64,000 bases of DNA from Lepidurus packardi (Eukaryota; Arthropoda; Branchiopoda; Notostraca; Triopsidae): the NCBI GenBank assembly GCA_023053545.1, contig JAKZAN010000087.1:61001-125000 (forward strand), read 5' to 3'. The position numbers and the translations under genes were made by a program. Positions 34,324-45,623 of this stretch are shown here, one piece after another. The notes beneath the pieces were generated by a model that saw only the letters and a program-made list of their open reading frames with translations, made no database searches and was not told the DNA's origin. Every line of letters starts with the position of its first letter. The stretch's first letter is position 1.

Positions 34324-37300
34324 TCACTTATCTGCGCCCGCCTTCTCGAAGATCCTTTGCATGAGTTTGGAGTCTACCCATTCCCCCGCCACTACCTCTC
34401 CTGTTTGGGAGTAGAATTGGCCTCTGCCCCAAATCTTATCGTGCCGGAACTCCCCTTCGTAGATTTATCCATTCGACAGCACCAACTTGCCCTAGCCTTC
34501 TTTTGTGTCGTTCTGTAGATTGCCTATTCGTTGTAAATCGATCCAAATTTAGTAGGTTCACGTTGTTACCTTCGTAATATTCCCAGTATTGCTCGATCTG
34601 TTAGAAATCGCTGTAATCGAATGCCTGCAGCAAAGGCACTGGCTCATCGTTGTAGACCTTCCCATGCCCGTGGAACTCGTCCATGAACCATTCGCCTTCG
34701 TAGGCTATTTTATTTTCGTTGTAGTACAACTTTCCCTATCCATGCATTTTATTGTCCTTCCAATCCCCTTCATAGTACCCTCCATCCTGGTAATAGAATT
34801 TTCCCCTGCCATTCCGCATGCCATTCTTCTTGTAGCCCTCGTATCTGCTGCCTACTTCGTACTCCTCCGTCACGTACCCATCAATGAATCCTTCGTCGTC
34901 GCCTCTTTCGGAAGGGGTATTTTCAGACTCAGAGACTTCAGCAATGACAGAATGAATTTTAGGTAGACCAGCAGGCCTGCTGCGTTTGGGAGTACCCAGG
35001 GACTGATGCTATTCCATGTTGTAGGAATCGCCAGGAGTTATATTGTTAACACTGTTGATATTCATGTCGACAGACGAGGAGTTGGAGGATTCCATGTCGT
35101 AGTTGAGGAGATATCTTTGCTATTGGTCCTGGGTGTTGTTATACTAGATTTCAGGCTCGCCGGACTCAGACGACAACTGAGGTGGCTGGGCATTGTAGAT
35201 TATACTGTTCTGTCTGCTGCCTGGGTCGGTCGAGTTGGACTCAGACTGGATCTGCGAAGGAGTCGGAGTTTGCTTCTCATCCTCCAGTATCGGTTTGGAA
35301 TCAATATTATAGCTTTTATTCACTTCATCTTTGACAAACTACTTAGAAATGTTCAGGATGCCACTAATAGACTGGTTGTTATTTACGGTTGAACCAGCTT
35401 GCACATCCTTTGTTACCATTGAGGGTTTGTATCCGTGAGCATCGTTCTCCAAGAGGGTAGGTGCATACGTGATGCCAGAGTAAGAACCCACAGGATTTCC
35501 CGCTGACAGAAGGCTAGGATAGTTGGAAGATAAACTGGACAATGAGCCTGGGACGTTGGAGATGCTACTAACAAAAGCTGTGCTTGACTTAGGAAGGCCG
35601 CTGCTGTTGTTAGATGATGTATTAAGGCCAAGAGAAGAAATGCTGCTAACATAATGAGGATTGAATGAGGATAGACCATGTGAGTAATCATTTGCTGAGC
35701 CAGGGGTGGAGGGATTTAGTGGATAAACTGGTGTCTGGGTCGGCTTCTTAAGGAAGGACGTCCCGGAGTCAAGGTTCGGATTTGCCGCAAGTGTGATGGG
35801 AGTGTACCCGTAATGGTGTTGTGACTGAGGCTTGTAAGGTTTGTTTAAGTTAGAAAGAACTGGAGCATAGTTATTGGGAGAGAACTGGCTGTTTGCAGAA
35901 GAGCCTGCGGCAAAGGCAGCAGGGAGTTTGGAGGTGAGGGTGTCAGTGTTGTACATTGGGTACTTGGGGTGTTACACTTTGGCTTTACCTTCAGGAGTGT
36001 CAAGGTTACTGAGCTTGTTTTTAATCTCTACCTGCTTCGAAAACATCTGGTTATTGTTTATTCCATTCGGAACTGTGTTAGTATTTTGTGCATGGTGAGC
36101 AGATGTGACTGTAAAACTTGGTTGCGACTGCTGCTTCGGCTGTAGCGACGCTGGGCCTGTCGAGGGTACAGATGGAGTCTGTTGTTGCATCGGCTTTCCT
36201 TTGGGTTCACCCAGGAACGCATTTTGGTTGTTAAGCTGGTTATTGTTCATACTTTGGCTCTGGAACATTTGCTGTGCATTCCCGATATTGTGTTGAGAAT
36301 ATCCATTCCCTAATTGGTTCACGGTGGTCGGTCTCGGTGGCATCTGAGGTGTTTTGTTCGGAGCATGAGGCGACTGAGTCATTTTTGTCGCTTGAGACAG
36401 TGGGAAAATAGGTTGCTGTTGCAGCATTACTGACTGCTGCTGGACAATTTGGGGCGGCTTAGCTTGCATTTGGGGTGGTTGAAGCGATATAGTAGGAATC
36501 TGTGGTAATGACTGTTGAGAAGTGGCATGGGTTTGGTAGCTGACCTGAGTGGAGGGTTGCGATGATAAAGTTACTGGGAGGCCATTACTGTTATTGAACT
36601 GTGGATTGACTTGGACAAAAGAAGTTTGCTGGGATGGGGAATGCTGCATAATATCGTGGCGGGGGAACTTGCCTTGGAAGTCTAAGAGTATGTCTAGTCT
36701 TCTGCGTTCGTTTCGTTGTAGCAACACTTCTAGCATCTTTTTGATTGAATGGTGCTTCACTTCTCTGATGCGTGCCTCGACAGCAGTGTAGTTTAGCTCC
36801 TTATTGTTGCGAACATAGAGGTCATCCATAAACTCCATGTTAGCCGTTTCGAGCACTACAAGCCCCAGAGAGAATAGATCTGAAGCGAACCAATCTAATC
36901 GATCGGCTCGCAGATTGTTCAGGACTTCTAGTTTCTAGGGGGAGGGGTACACATGGTTATGGAGGACGTGCGGAACGTTATCGTTGTTCAGCCAGGGATC
37001 AGATAGCATGATGATTCCCTCGTTATTCATGAATATGTTGGCAGAGCTGACTGCTTCGTGAGGATGGTTTATATCTTGCAAGTGTTTCAAACCGAGCACC
37101 CCGCTTTCCACGATACTGTAAAGTTCATCTTCCTCGAACTGCTTCAGGTTGTTAAGTCGACGCGACAGCATCTCCTCCTTTAGAGTTTTGTAAGGTGCCT
37201 CAAAAAGCAGGTACGCTTTAAACTGGTTGCTACAGTAGCTCTTTTATTTTTCAAATAGGTAGTCCTCGAGCTGCACGACATACTTGTTGCGTAGAGAAGT

Positions 37301-37507
37301 CTTTTGCATGACGAGTTGTTCAAGATCACGTCGCTGTGTTTCGTCGTTGGTGGTGAGCTCTCGGAGGAGGTATTCTTTGTGGGTGCGTTTGTCCTCCATG
37401 GTGAGGAGGTTGCGAGTTGTGTCACGCTGGATGACGGAGAATCGGTTATAGAAGCTGGTGAGGTCGCGCTGGGAGCTGGCGATAGGATTTCCGGTAGTGA
37501 TGCCCAT
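34324..37507 (-). CDS. Pseudokinase-MORN fusion protein
   Basis: 1,045 residues in one frame with a single 46-nt intron (34524-34569) near the 3' end. The exonic length of 3,138 bases is exactly 1,046 codons including TGA. Residues 1 to about 250 form a kinase-like domain that is degenerate: HEAVSSANIF stands where HRDxKxxNxL should be and SDPW where DFG should be, though FSLGLVVLE of the C-lobe is recognisable. The middle of about 500 residues is Gln/Ser/Asn/Pro-rich and probably disordered. The C-terminus carries MORN repeats (YEGYKKNGMRNGRG, YEGDWKDNKMHGQG, YEGEWFMDEFHGHG, YEGEFRHDKIWGRG). It is probably a scaffold rather than an enzyme. Start ATG at 37505-37507. Confidence 0.8.
34524..34569 (-). 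other. 46-nt GT-AG intron in the pseudokinase-MORN gene
   Basis: Begins GTAACA and ends CGAATAG. Removal joins YYEG to NLQNDTKEGQG and keeps MORN repeat register to the TGA. Confidence 0.75.
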
Positions 37508-37745
37508 TGACGGTTTGATAACTTATTGGTAGCTGGAGCGTGAGTAATTTGGGGGTTTGAGGGGCAGGTTAGGATAAATAATGATTTTCAAATTATCAAC
37601 CAAAGGAACAGGGACAAATCGGGAGAGTCAAAAGTATATCGGGCTGCACGTTGTCATCTTGTAGTCTGACCCTGCTCTACTATTGGCGAACTCATTAAAT
37701 ATACACTCCCTAATAAATTATTATATCTTCTCATCCTCATCCACT

Positions 37746-38158
37746 ATGGCTGAAGTCACAATCTTCGACAAGATCCTCAAAAAGGAAATCCCCTCCACCT
37801 GCGTCTATGAGGACGAAAAGGTCTATGCCTTCAGGGACATCGCCCCCCAAGCCCCGCACCATATCATCATTATCCCCAAGCACAAAGACAACCTCACTGG
37901 GCTCAGTGCCGTAACCCACACCCTCATAATCAAACTCCTTTCAATCTTATAAATGTATAGGCCGAAGAGAAAAATATCGAGATACTGGGATACTTGATGC
38001 TGACAGCTTCTAGGATAGCGAAACAGCTGAAGCTGGACAATGGCTACAGGATTGTGATCAATGACGGCCCCGAAGGTTGCCAGTCGGTGTCCCATATTCA
38101 TGTTCACCTGTTGGGCGGAAGCCAGTGCACCTGGCCGCCCGGCACCACTAAGCTTTGA
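37746..38158 (+). CDS. HINT-type HIT family nucleotide hydrolase
   Basis: 120 residues after removing a 50-nt GTAACC...TATAG intron. N-terminus [20 protein letters not shown], then [10 protein letters not shown], and the histidine triad [10 protein letters not shown] with [10 protein letters not shown] at the end, all diagnostic of the HINT branch. HINT proteins hydrolyse purine nucleoside phosphoramidates (for example AMP-lysine). The catalytic His residues are all present. The length matches the family (about 115-126 residues). Stop TGA at 38156-38158. Confidence 0.92.
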
Positions 38159-38272
38159 TCAGATTCCTTTAAAGTGATGATTATTGTGACCAAGCAGACT
38201 CAAGCTAATTAGAGTGTTTCTGACTAGAATAGATAGATATTATTACCCGATATATATCTATCTTATCTTCTG

Positions 38273-38869
38273 ATGGGTATTTAGAGCGTAACAAGGATAG
38301 ACTACCTCAAGTCATTCTGGGTGCAAGTAGGGAAGATGAATGGGTTCTCCCATCCTCAATAGTCTCAAATAGAACTTATACAAACCTACTCAATGAGCTG
38401 GTTCTAGTCGTCAAACCTAGCAATCCCCTTCGCTAGCATCACATCTCCCGAATAGATAACGACGCAGGAGACTTCTTGTGAAAATGACCCACAAGACTCT
38501 TCAATTTTGATTTGCCTGGAAAGAACCACGATAGACCACATCGTCTAAAATGGAACCAAAAGCAGGACTATCCAGACCCAAAAATACCGAATCTGTGCGG
38601 ATCTGTATGATGAATACCTTTTGGGACATAGACTATTCAAGCCAGTTGAGAGAGTGTTGGAGGATGAAGACCAAGAATTCTCAGGATTCCTAAGATCTGT
38701 GATGGCGATTCCAGCCCTTGCATTAGCGAAGAAGTTTATGAGTGGAAGTGGGAAAATGGAAGAGAGAGCCCTGAATGAAGCTAGGAGGAGGAATAAAGGG
38801 CAGACGGATGAAAGGCTGGAGGAATACTTGGGAGAGCAAAAGAATTGGAAAAGGGTTCACGATTTATGA
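38273..38869 (+). CDS. Hypothetical protein with possible N-myristoylation motif
   Basis: 198 residues, intronless, with many TAG Gln codons. It starts MGIQSVTR, so Gly2 could be myristoylated. The N-terminal half is predicted beta-rich; the C-terminal third is a charged helix (EERALNEARRRNKG, ERLEEYLGEQKNW). It lies 115 bases after HINT. No family is recognised. A shorter start at the second ATG (38336-38338) is possible. Confidence 0.5.
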
Positions 38870-39099
38870 AGACGGGCCGGCAGGGTATCGTAGATTAGTA
38901 ATTCAGATGTCTTAAGTGACATTTGAGCTCTCCGCGACGAGTGACCGAATGATTATGGAAACCATATTTTAGACTGCACAGCAAAACATATCTCAACTCC
39001 TTTTTCTTGTTCCAATGTGAGTGTATATGTGCACAAGTTTTCGGGCTCCGAACTAAACTGCCTTCTATAATTAATAAACTCGTCTGTCCGTACTACGCC

Positions 39100-41141
39100 A
39101 TGCAGCAGTCCAACTCCGCCGGAGTCAGGTTCACCTTCAGACTCATCAGCCTCTAACTCGCATCCCCCTTTGCTGGAGACTTCAAGGTCTTCGTCCGCAG
39201 AAGTACACCCTTTCTTTTATCCTTCGAAGTGCCACGGATTTGTTCGATATTCTTTTGGATTCTATCAATTTCTGCTGCTTATTGTTATGTCGGACTGTTT
39301 TAGAGGATAAATCAACTAGCACCCGCTCATTTCAAATAGGGAATCCCTCGGCCTCAGCCTCTCCCCTTCGCTTCGACTTTTCTGATGCCCAGCTAGAGTT
39401 CCCCACCATCATGGAATACTCTCCTGAGAGACAGTTATACACCCCCAAATATGCAACACTCTAGATCTATTTTCGAACCCAAGCCGATGCTTCTAAAATT
39501 CTCTTGAATTCTGTCTAGTGCGATCTCGCCAATTATACAGCCCGCAAAGAGGAGAGGTTGGTGCTGATTGGGCATCTGCCTAAACTGTGGATCACGTTTG
39601 TAGGAAGTTCGGATATTGAGTCGAGCCTCATGAAATGCAAGTCTTCAGCTAAGATCGGCAACTTTAAATCGACGTATGCGTTAAAAACACCACCAGACTA
39701 AGGGGAACGCTCTCCTTCCTTAAAGAAGTCAATTGGGGCTCGGAGTGTAAAAAAGAAGATGGCTTTTGTACATAACTCGAGCCAAAGTTAAGTCAAGGAG
39801 GAAAAGAGAGGCGCCCTAAACTTGGCTCCTATGCCTGAAGAGAGGCAGAATTTCAGGAAAGCCATGTCCACCTGCGAAAAGCCCCAGGGAAAATAAGACG
39901 ATGTTTTCTCAACCAAGGGGCCCGCGAAGTCCCAACTGTCTAAAGTGGATTTCGAAATAGGAAACCTAGACGCAGGGACGAAGCGAGGATTAGCGTTACA
40001 CGGTCACTTCTCCAGATAGTTAAGCGAAAGGGATGATTCCACTTCGTTAGGCAAAAAACAGTTATTATTTGGAAGAGGATAGGGCAATGTCAGTGCAGGG
40101 GTTAAAGGTGACCAAGAGAGGCAGCTCGTGAATGAGCTCAGATAAGAAAACCTCAAATTAAAGCTGAAGATCAAGATGCTTGAAGAACGAATGGACCGAA
40201 ACAAGGGAGACCTGTAAATGGAGAGTGTGAGCAAGGAAAGCATCATCAAGAAACTCAAAGCAGAAGTCGAGGTCAAGCTAAAACAGAATCGGGGGTTCAG
40301 TCAGGAGATCGAGGAGCTGAGGAGTCAGATTACACACCTCTAAGACTCCATCATTTAGTTGAAACGAACCGTGGCGGATACCAAGATGGAGAAGGAAAAA
40401 CTTCTTTTGGAGCATTCGCACTCGCTGACTAGCACAATGTACTCCCGACCTTCTGTGCCTTCGCCCACAGATGCATAGGCTGAAATCAGGAAAATAAAGG
40501 CAACCTACGAGGCTGAGATCGAAGAGCTGAGGGAACAGCTGCAGCAGAAGACTAAAATGATTACAAACTTATCTTCTTCTGTAATTGAAGTCGACACATC
40601 CGAGAGATGCATCAGCCGCGATTGCAGTGAGGAGAAGCGGAAGTTAAAACATGAAATCAAAGGAATCAACAAAAAACTCACTGATCTCGAAGCAACCCTC
40701 AAAACCAAGGAGAAACTCATTGCCACCTACAAGGCACTCCAGGAGGACAGGTAAAAGGAGAACTCCAAGGAAAATATCAATAGGGAGTATGAGAAGTGGA
40801 AAGCAGAAAAGATGCTGCTAGAACAGCAAATTCTGGAGTTAAGAACTACGAAGGCCAGTAACATGGCCGGAGCAACAGGGGGGATGGTGACGTTGGGAAG
40901 GGGCCAGAATAAGGTCGAGCAGGAACTCGTGATTTGCAGAAACGAGAAGGAGAACTTGGAGCAAGAGCTACGGAAAGTGCAGAAAACCCTGGTTGAGTTG
41001 GAAGAAGACAAGTAGAAGACAGATGCACAGAACTGCAGAGAGATATTGAGGCTGAAGAATGAAGTCATGAAACTACTGAATGCCATCATCGAGTTTGGGG
41101 GGTGGTCGATGCTTGACAGGGTCTCGATAGAACTTGCATGA
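39100..41141 (+). CDS. NT-C2 domain coiled-coil protein
   Basis: About 650 residues. The first 120 residues resemble an NT-C2 (EHBP1/EEIG1 N-terminal C2-like) membrane-association domain: VRFTFRLISLQLASPF, VFVRRS, then SFQIGNPSASASPLRFDF and ATLQIYFRTQ. The remaining 450 residues are a long Lys/Glu/Gln-rich coiled coil (for example EIEELREQLQQKTKMI, VEQELVICRNEKENLEQEL). At least one intron lies near 39225-39302; its borders are uncertain, but a 20-nt GTTATG...TTTTAG version keeps the frame. TGA at 41139-41141. NT-C2 coiled-coil proteins organise membrane-cytoskeleton links. Confidence 0.6.
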
Positions 41142-41304
41142 GGTTTCAATTCTAATACATTTGCTGAGTCCAGATCAGTACAACTCTGTGAGGCGAGAGG
41201 TGTTCCGTGTAGGGGTCTGCTGATTCGAGTTCCCTGTGGTTGCTTCAAAGATTTGCTGTTATCGATTAAGAATAAAAGATATAAGTAACACAGAGCCATA
41301 ACCT

Positions 41305-41775
41305 ATGAATAGAATATACAGCCAACCTTTAGACCTGACTATAGTCAGAAAACAATATGGGGCATTTGTGAAGTTAAGCCAAAACAGAGTGGCTCAGTTG
41401 CGACAGCATGCACGTTCGCTCAGTAACAGAAATCAGAAGTTGGTTCAAACTCAGTAAAGAAGTACGGCCCGGCTCAGGGCCAAACTCCACAGGTATGTCG
41501 CTCATCCTCATTAAGTTGGCAAAACATATAGCCTGCAGCACAAGGTCTATGAGGCTGAGATCGATACCCTCAAAGTTGAGATGCTGGACATGCAGAGAAA
41601 GACTTAGATTTCATAACAAATCAAGAATCATACCTTGAAAAAAGCAAAGATTGCAGCGAAGACTCAGAAGCTGAGAAGTCGGGAAGAAATCTGCGAGGCA
41701 TACCAAGTAGGACCGGGTTGGAACCAGAAGAAAAGGGAGAGCCAGGCAGTGATGAAGAGTGGGAAGAAGTATTGA
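41305..41775 (+). CDS. Short coiled-coil protein, 3' end uncertain
   Basis: About 145 residues with one 39-nt intron (GTATGT...CATATAG near 41493-41531). The product is rich in Gln, Lys and Arg with a helical core (KVYEAEIDTLKVEMLDMQRK). It follows the NT-C2 gene by 160 bases on the same strand. A second frame through 41600-41840 (ending DEEWEEV..GINGKK) also looks coding, so the last exon may differ and the gene may end with TGA near 41841. No family is recognised. Confidence 0.45.
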
Positions 41776-42090
41776 TGGGACGATGCGGAGTGGGTGATCT
41801 GGAAATGGGTTGTGGCATAGAAGGCATCAATGGGAAGAAATGAGTGTATTAAGGGTTGTGATGGAGGCGTGGAGTGGTAGTTTGGTAGGGTATTTTTTGG
41901 ATAAGGATAAAATTCAAATCTGGGGAAAGTCCACCAAAAATAATGATCCAAATAGCCAGCAAAATCGTGTTGATATCTTTAGGAGAAGTTAACAAAAACA
42001 GCACAGGCAACCAAGGGCGAGCAAATTAGGCGAAGAATTAATGATGACTCCGAATAAAGCAATAATTCGTCAAATTAGAAATAACAGCCT

Positions 42091-42423
42091 TCAGTTGCCG
42101 AAGCCGTACAGGGTCCTGCCCTGTCTCTTCAGAGCGTAGACCACGTCCATAGCAGTCACGGTCTTTCTTCTGGCGTGCTCAGTGTAGGTCACGGCATCTC
42201 TCACGATGTTTTCCAAGAAGCTCTTGAGGACCTGTCTGGAGTCGTCGTAAATGAAGGACGAGATTCTCTTGACACCACCTCTTCTGGCGAGTCTTCTGAT
42301 GGCGGGCTTGGTGATGCCCTCGATGGAAGCCTTGTTGTTCTTCTTGGCGGATCTCTTGATGCCGACCTTTCCAGCGCCACCCTTGCCGACGCCCTTGCCT
42401 CCTTTTCCTTGTCCAACAGCCAT
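42091..42423 (-). CDS. Histone H4
   Basis: 110 residues, intronless, ending TGA at 42091-42093. The core from [15 protein letters not shown] through [18 protein letters not shown] to [17 protein letters not shown] is canonical H4. The N-terminal tail is unusual: it starts [18 protein letters not shown], then [15 protein letters not shown], longer than and different from the animal/plant tail, although ciliate H4 tails are known to diverge. No TAR Gln codons are used; Gln is encoded by CAG here, as expected of a highly expressed gene. It is transcribed divergently from H3. Confidence 0.97.
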   Translation of the reverse strand: MAVGQGKGGKGVGKGGAGKVGIKRSAKKNNKASIEGITKPAIRRLARRGGVKRISSFIYDDSRQVLKSFLENIVRDAVTYTEHARRKTVTAMDVVYALKRQGRTLYGFGN

Positions 42424-42711
42424 TGTGAGTTGTGAGTGAGTTTGGTTAATTTAAATTATTGATTATGAAGTGGGAGAGGGTGTGGGTGTAGTTTGTAAAC
42501 GAGGCGGAGTGGCATGTAATGAGTGTGGGGAAAAACCCAAATTAGGGGGCGGGGCGAATTATGATTGGAGGGTTTAAAACAGCCAATCATAAAACAGGGT
42601 AGCAGAGATTTGGGATTTTTGGGGGTGCTTTGATAAACTAGTTTATAAGCCTAAAACACCCACCCTCCTGATAATCATTCAAATTTAACCCAAGCAAACA
42701 CACAAACACAA
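42424..42711. promoter_or_regulatory. Shared bidirectional H4/H3 promoter with inverted CCAAT repeat
   Basis: 288 bases between the divergent histone starts. It contains a perfect 10-bp inverted repeat, TTATGATTGG (42559-42568) and CCAATCATAA (42583-42592), separated by 14 bases. Each arm presents a CCAAT-type box facing one gene, suggesting coordinated control. A GC-rich block (GGGGGCGGGGCG, about 42544-42555) lies beside it. Promoter function is inferred from position. Confidence 0.55.
42559..42592. repeat. Perfect 10-bp inverted repeat with CCAAT cores
   Basis: TTATGATTGG and CCAATCATAA are exact reverse complements with a 14-base AT-rich spacer (AGGGTTTAAAACAG). It lies midway between the two histone genes. 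Confidence 0.9.
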
Positions 42712-43125
42712 ATGGCCAGAACCAAACAGACTGCTAGAAAATCCACTGCCCAGAAGGTCCCCAGAAAGCAACTCGTTGCCCAGAAGATCGCCAGAAAGTC
42801 TGCCCCCGTCAACACTGGTGTCAAGAAGCCCCACCGCTTCAGACCCGGAACCGTTGCCCTCAGGGAAATCAGAAAATACCAAAAATCTACTGATCTCCTC
42901 ATCAGAAAGCTCCCCTTCCAGAGACTCGTCAGAGAACTCGCCCACGAGTTCAAGCAGGAGTTGAGATTCCAGTCCTCCGCCGTGCTTGCTCTGCAAGAGG
43001 CTGCTGAGGCCTACCTCGTGTCTCTGTTCGAGGACACCAACCTGTGCGCCATCCACGCCAGAAGAGTGACCATCATGACCAGAGATCTCCAGCTTGCCAG
43101 GAGAATCAGAGGCGACAGATTCTGA
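42712..43125 (+). CDS. Histone H3
   Basis: 137 residues, intronless, ending TGA at 43123-43125. The core is canonical ([49 protein letters not shown]). The N-terminal tail keeps [10 protein letters not shown] (K4, K9, S10) but then reads [19 protein letters not shown], one residue longer than canonical H3 and lacking the usual GGKAPRKQLATKAARKS. Codon choice is very biased. As an H3 with an altered tail it may be a variant or this lineage's main H3. Confidence 0.96.
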   Translation: MARTKQTARKSTAQKVPRKQLVAQKIARKSAPVNTGVKKPHRFRPGTVALREIRKYQKSTDLLIRKLPFQRLVRELAHEFKQELRFQSSAVLALQEAAEAYLVSLFEDTNLCAIHARRVTIMTRDLQLARRIRGDRF

Positions 43126-43238
43126 TTTTATGGGTTTTGAATTCGATTATTAATGTCATTAGTTTGCTCACTTTTCCGTCAAACTTTCCATTTTTAAGAC
43201 CATTAGCACTCACTTGTATTGATCATAGCCTTGGCTAG

Positions 43239-43298
43239 CTGGCCTCAGTCGTTTCGATAATTTGTCCAGCTTCAATCCCTCCAGGCTCATCATGCCAG
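43239..43298 (-). ncRNA. Candidate C/D box snoRNA
   Basis: On the minus strand a 60-nt segment starts CTGGC then ATGATGA (C box, 43287-43293) and ends CTGA (D box, 43245-43248), G, GCCAG. CTGGC and GCCAG form a 5-bp terminal stem abutting the boxes, the arrangement of a kink-turn C/D snoRNA. The possible guide upstream of the D box is ACAAATTATCGAAACGA. It lies in a long gene-free stretch after H3. A chance match is possible because the boxes are short. Confidence 0.35.
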
Positions 43299-43573
43299 TC
43301 CAAAAGAGCTGCTCTTCCGGGACTTTTCAGGAATGTGCACTTGAATGGATATTTGAAAAAGAGCCAATCCCCCGCCAATGAATTACTATTAGCATGCTAC
43401 TCTATTTAAACTAAGTGGGATTTTATCATATTGTGTGAGACATAGATCAGCAGCCAAGCTGGAAGAAGTGAATGTGCTTAGCATGTCATAGCTGATAAAG
43501 TTTGGACTAGTCTAAGTCCAGAACTGGGCTTCAAATCGATACTTTAAATCAGGCATGCAGCATCTAGTTTCCA

Positions 43574-43825
43574 ATGAGGATTTATGATGATCAGCAGTCG
43601 TTGAGACGGCAACAACAAGGCACCAAGAAGTTCTCCTCAGCGATTGGCACAGACAATAGCGCTATGATGATTTTAGGTCAGCAAGTAACTAAAAGTAGGG
43701 AGGCAGGAAAAGAGGTAAATTGGGTTTGTATGTAAATTTGATCGCAGACAGCTTAATAATTAGATATGATTGAGGCGAAGCTGATGAAGTGGATGGGAGT
43801 ATGTATTCCTGGGCAACAGGAATGA
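43574..43825 (+). CDS. Small hypothetical protein, two exons
   Basis: 75 residues: exon 1 MRIYDDQQSLRRQQQGTKK to EVNWV, a 24-nt intron with a GTATGT donor (43728-43751), then SQQLDMIEAKLMKWMGV ending IPGQQE and TGA at 43823-43825. The spliced length is an exact multiple of three and the joined sequence is smoothly helical. No family is recognised. It could be part of a larger gene with further 5' exons. Confidence 0.42.
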
Positions 43826-44261
43826 TGGGGAACGGCAGCCACTTATTGGCAGTCTGAAGATATTTCATGTCATAAATAACCTATTGTATGTATTGATATT
43901 GTATTGTCAAAATAGATTTTTATCTTTTTCTTTCGAGTCATAGAAACCGCACAAAAATAGCATGCTATCTCCTTAAGGCAATTGTGCGCCGAAGAAGACT
44001 CTGCTTGGTTGAAGGCTCATACAAACACCCATATGTCCCGGTCCGGGAAGAAGGCTGATTGAACGAAACCTTATGAAGGCCGATGAGCAAAGGATCTGAA
44101 TCTGCAGCAGTATCCATGCGTGTGTGTAGTGTAGAGAATGGATAGCCGACACCATGAGGAATATGAGGTAGAAATATCTACCTGAGTTAATTTGAAAGCA
44201 AACTGAAACTATAGTAATTACAGTTAGTGTTAGACAATAAGTACTACAGCACAAAACAATA
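43826..44261. other. Intergenic region, nothing recognised
   Basis: About 435 bases upstream of the CK1 gene, AT-rich around 43870-43930. No convincing frame or RNA element was seen. Confidence 0.4.
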
Positions 44262-45276
44262 ATGGAGTTGACAGTTGGCAAAGTCTACAAACTCACCAGG
44301 AAACTGGGTCAGGGAGCCTTCGGCGAAATCTACCACGCCATCAACTCCAAAAATAACTCCGAAGTCGCAGTCAAGCTCGAGTCCGTCAAAACTAATCACC
44401 CCCAACTCTTCTACGAGGCCAAGCTTCTCGCCTACCTCAACACCGAAGAAACCCCCGTTGACAAAGGCATCCCGCAGGTAACACTATCTCCCCGAACAAC
44501 TTATGCTGTCTGTTCTAGGTCTACTACTCCAACACCGAGGGGGACTGGAACATTATGGTTATGGACTTGCTGGGTCCGAGCCTATAATAACTGTTCAGCT
44601 TCTGCGACCGTAACTTTGATCTGAAGACGACGCTGATGGCAGGCCTGCAGCTGATGAACCGTATCGAGTATGTCCACAACAAAAAGTTCCTGCACCGGGA
44701 TATCAAGCCAGATAACTTCCTGATCGGTACGTTAAGCCATATCTACAAATTACGACCATAGGCACCCACTCCAAATCGCATATCGTGTACCTAATCGACT
44801 TCGGTCTGGCTAAGAAATACGTGTCAAAAGATGGCAAGCATATTCCTTACCGTGATAATAAACTACTGACCGGCACTGCCCGCTATGCATCTCTCAACAC
44901 CCACATCGGCATTGAGCAGGGACGCAGAGACGATATCTAGTCCCTAGCCTACGTCCTGATCTACTTCCTGAAGGGGAGTCTGCCCTGGCAGAACCTGAAG
45001 GCCAACAACAAGAAGGAAAAGTACGAACGCATCATGGAGAAAAAGTTGTCAGTGACGGTGGAGAATCTGTGCAAGGGACTACCCAAATAGTTCTAGATGT
45101 TTTTGAACTAGGCCAGACGGATGTACTTCGACGCAGAGCCAGACTACGAGATGTTCAAGGGACTGTTGAATACGATGATGCAGCGTGAAGGCTACGCAAA
45201 TGACAGTAAGTTCTCTTGGTCGGCAGTGGCTGCAAATCTCGAGAAAGAAAAAAACCAGAAGAAGAAGGATTTTTGA
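44262..45276 (+). CDS. Casein kinase 1 family protein kinase
   Basis: About 310 residues. CK1 hallmarks: [19 protein letters not shown], catalytic loop [21 protein letters not shown], and the CK1-specific [27 protein letters not shown] in which a TAG codon encodes the conserved Gln/Glu position before SLAY. Two introns are inferred: about 41 nt near 44479-44519 (GTAACA...TTCTAG, within the N-lobe) and about 36 nt near 44728-44761 after DNFLIG. It ends KKDF then TGA at 45274-45276, with no long C-terminal extension. CK1 phosphorylates acidic or primed Ser/Thr sites. Confidence 0.93.
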
Positions 45277-45623
45277 TGGAGCACGCGAAGTAACGACTAG
45301 GAATTTCGAGAATCTAGAGGTGATGGAATGAATATCTACGAAACACAATACTCTAAGTATGGTCAAGTCTCTTCCATATCGTATAAATCTGAGTGCTGAG
45401 TCAAACAGCAGGGAAAGGATTGGTATTTTGTGGGTTGCCTCATGGCACTCCCGAGTATTTGATATATACAGTAGATTGGTGTACTCAAGGGTGCCAAGTC
45501 CCACATTTCCTGACTTTCTTTCTTGTCTTTTTACCTTTTTATTTAGAGGGTACTGAATATTAAGCATATCTGGCCAACACTTGTCTTTTGCCCTTTCCTG
45601 CCTGGCTCAGAATACAGTATGGC
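45277..45623. other. Intergenic region between convergent genes, nothing recognised
   Basis: About 350 bases between the tail of CK1 and the tail of the nucleotidyltransferase gene. Long antisense frames across it have no protein-like pattern. Confidence 0.4.

Noticed and set aside
43205-43290. Plus-strand tRNA candidate with TGGCTAGCTGG and TTCAATCC
   Set aside because: The T-arm stem does not pair and the acceptor stem has mismatches at its base; the minus-strand C/D box reading explains more of the segment.
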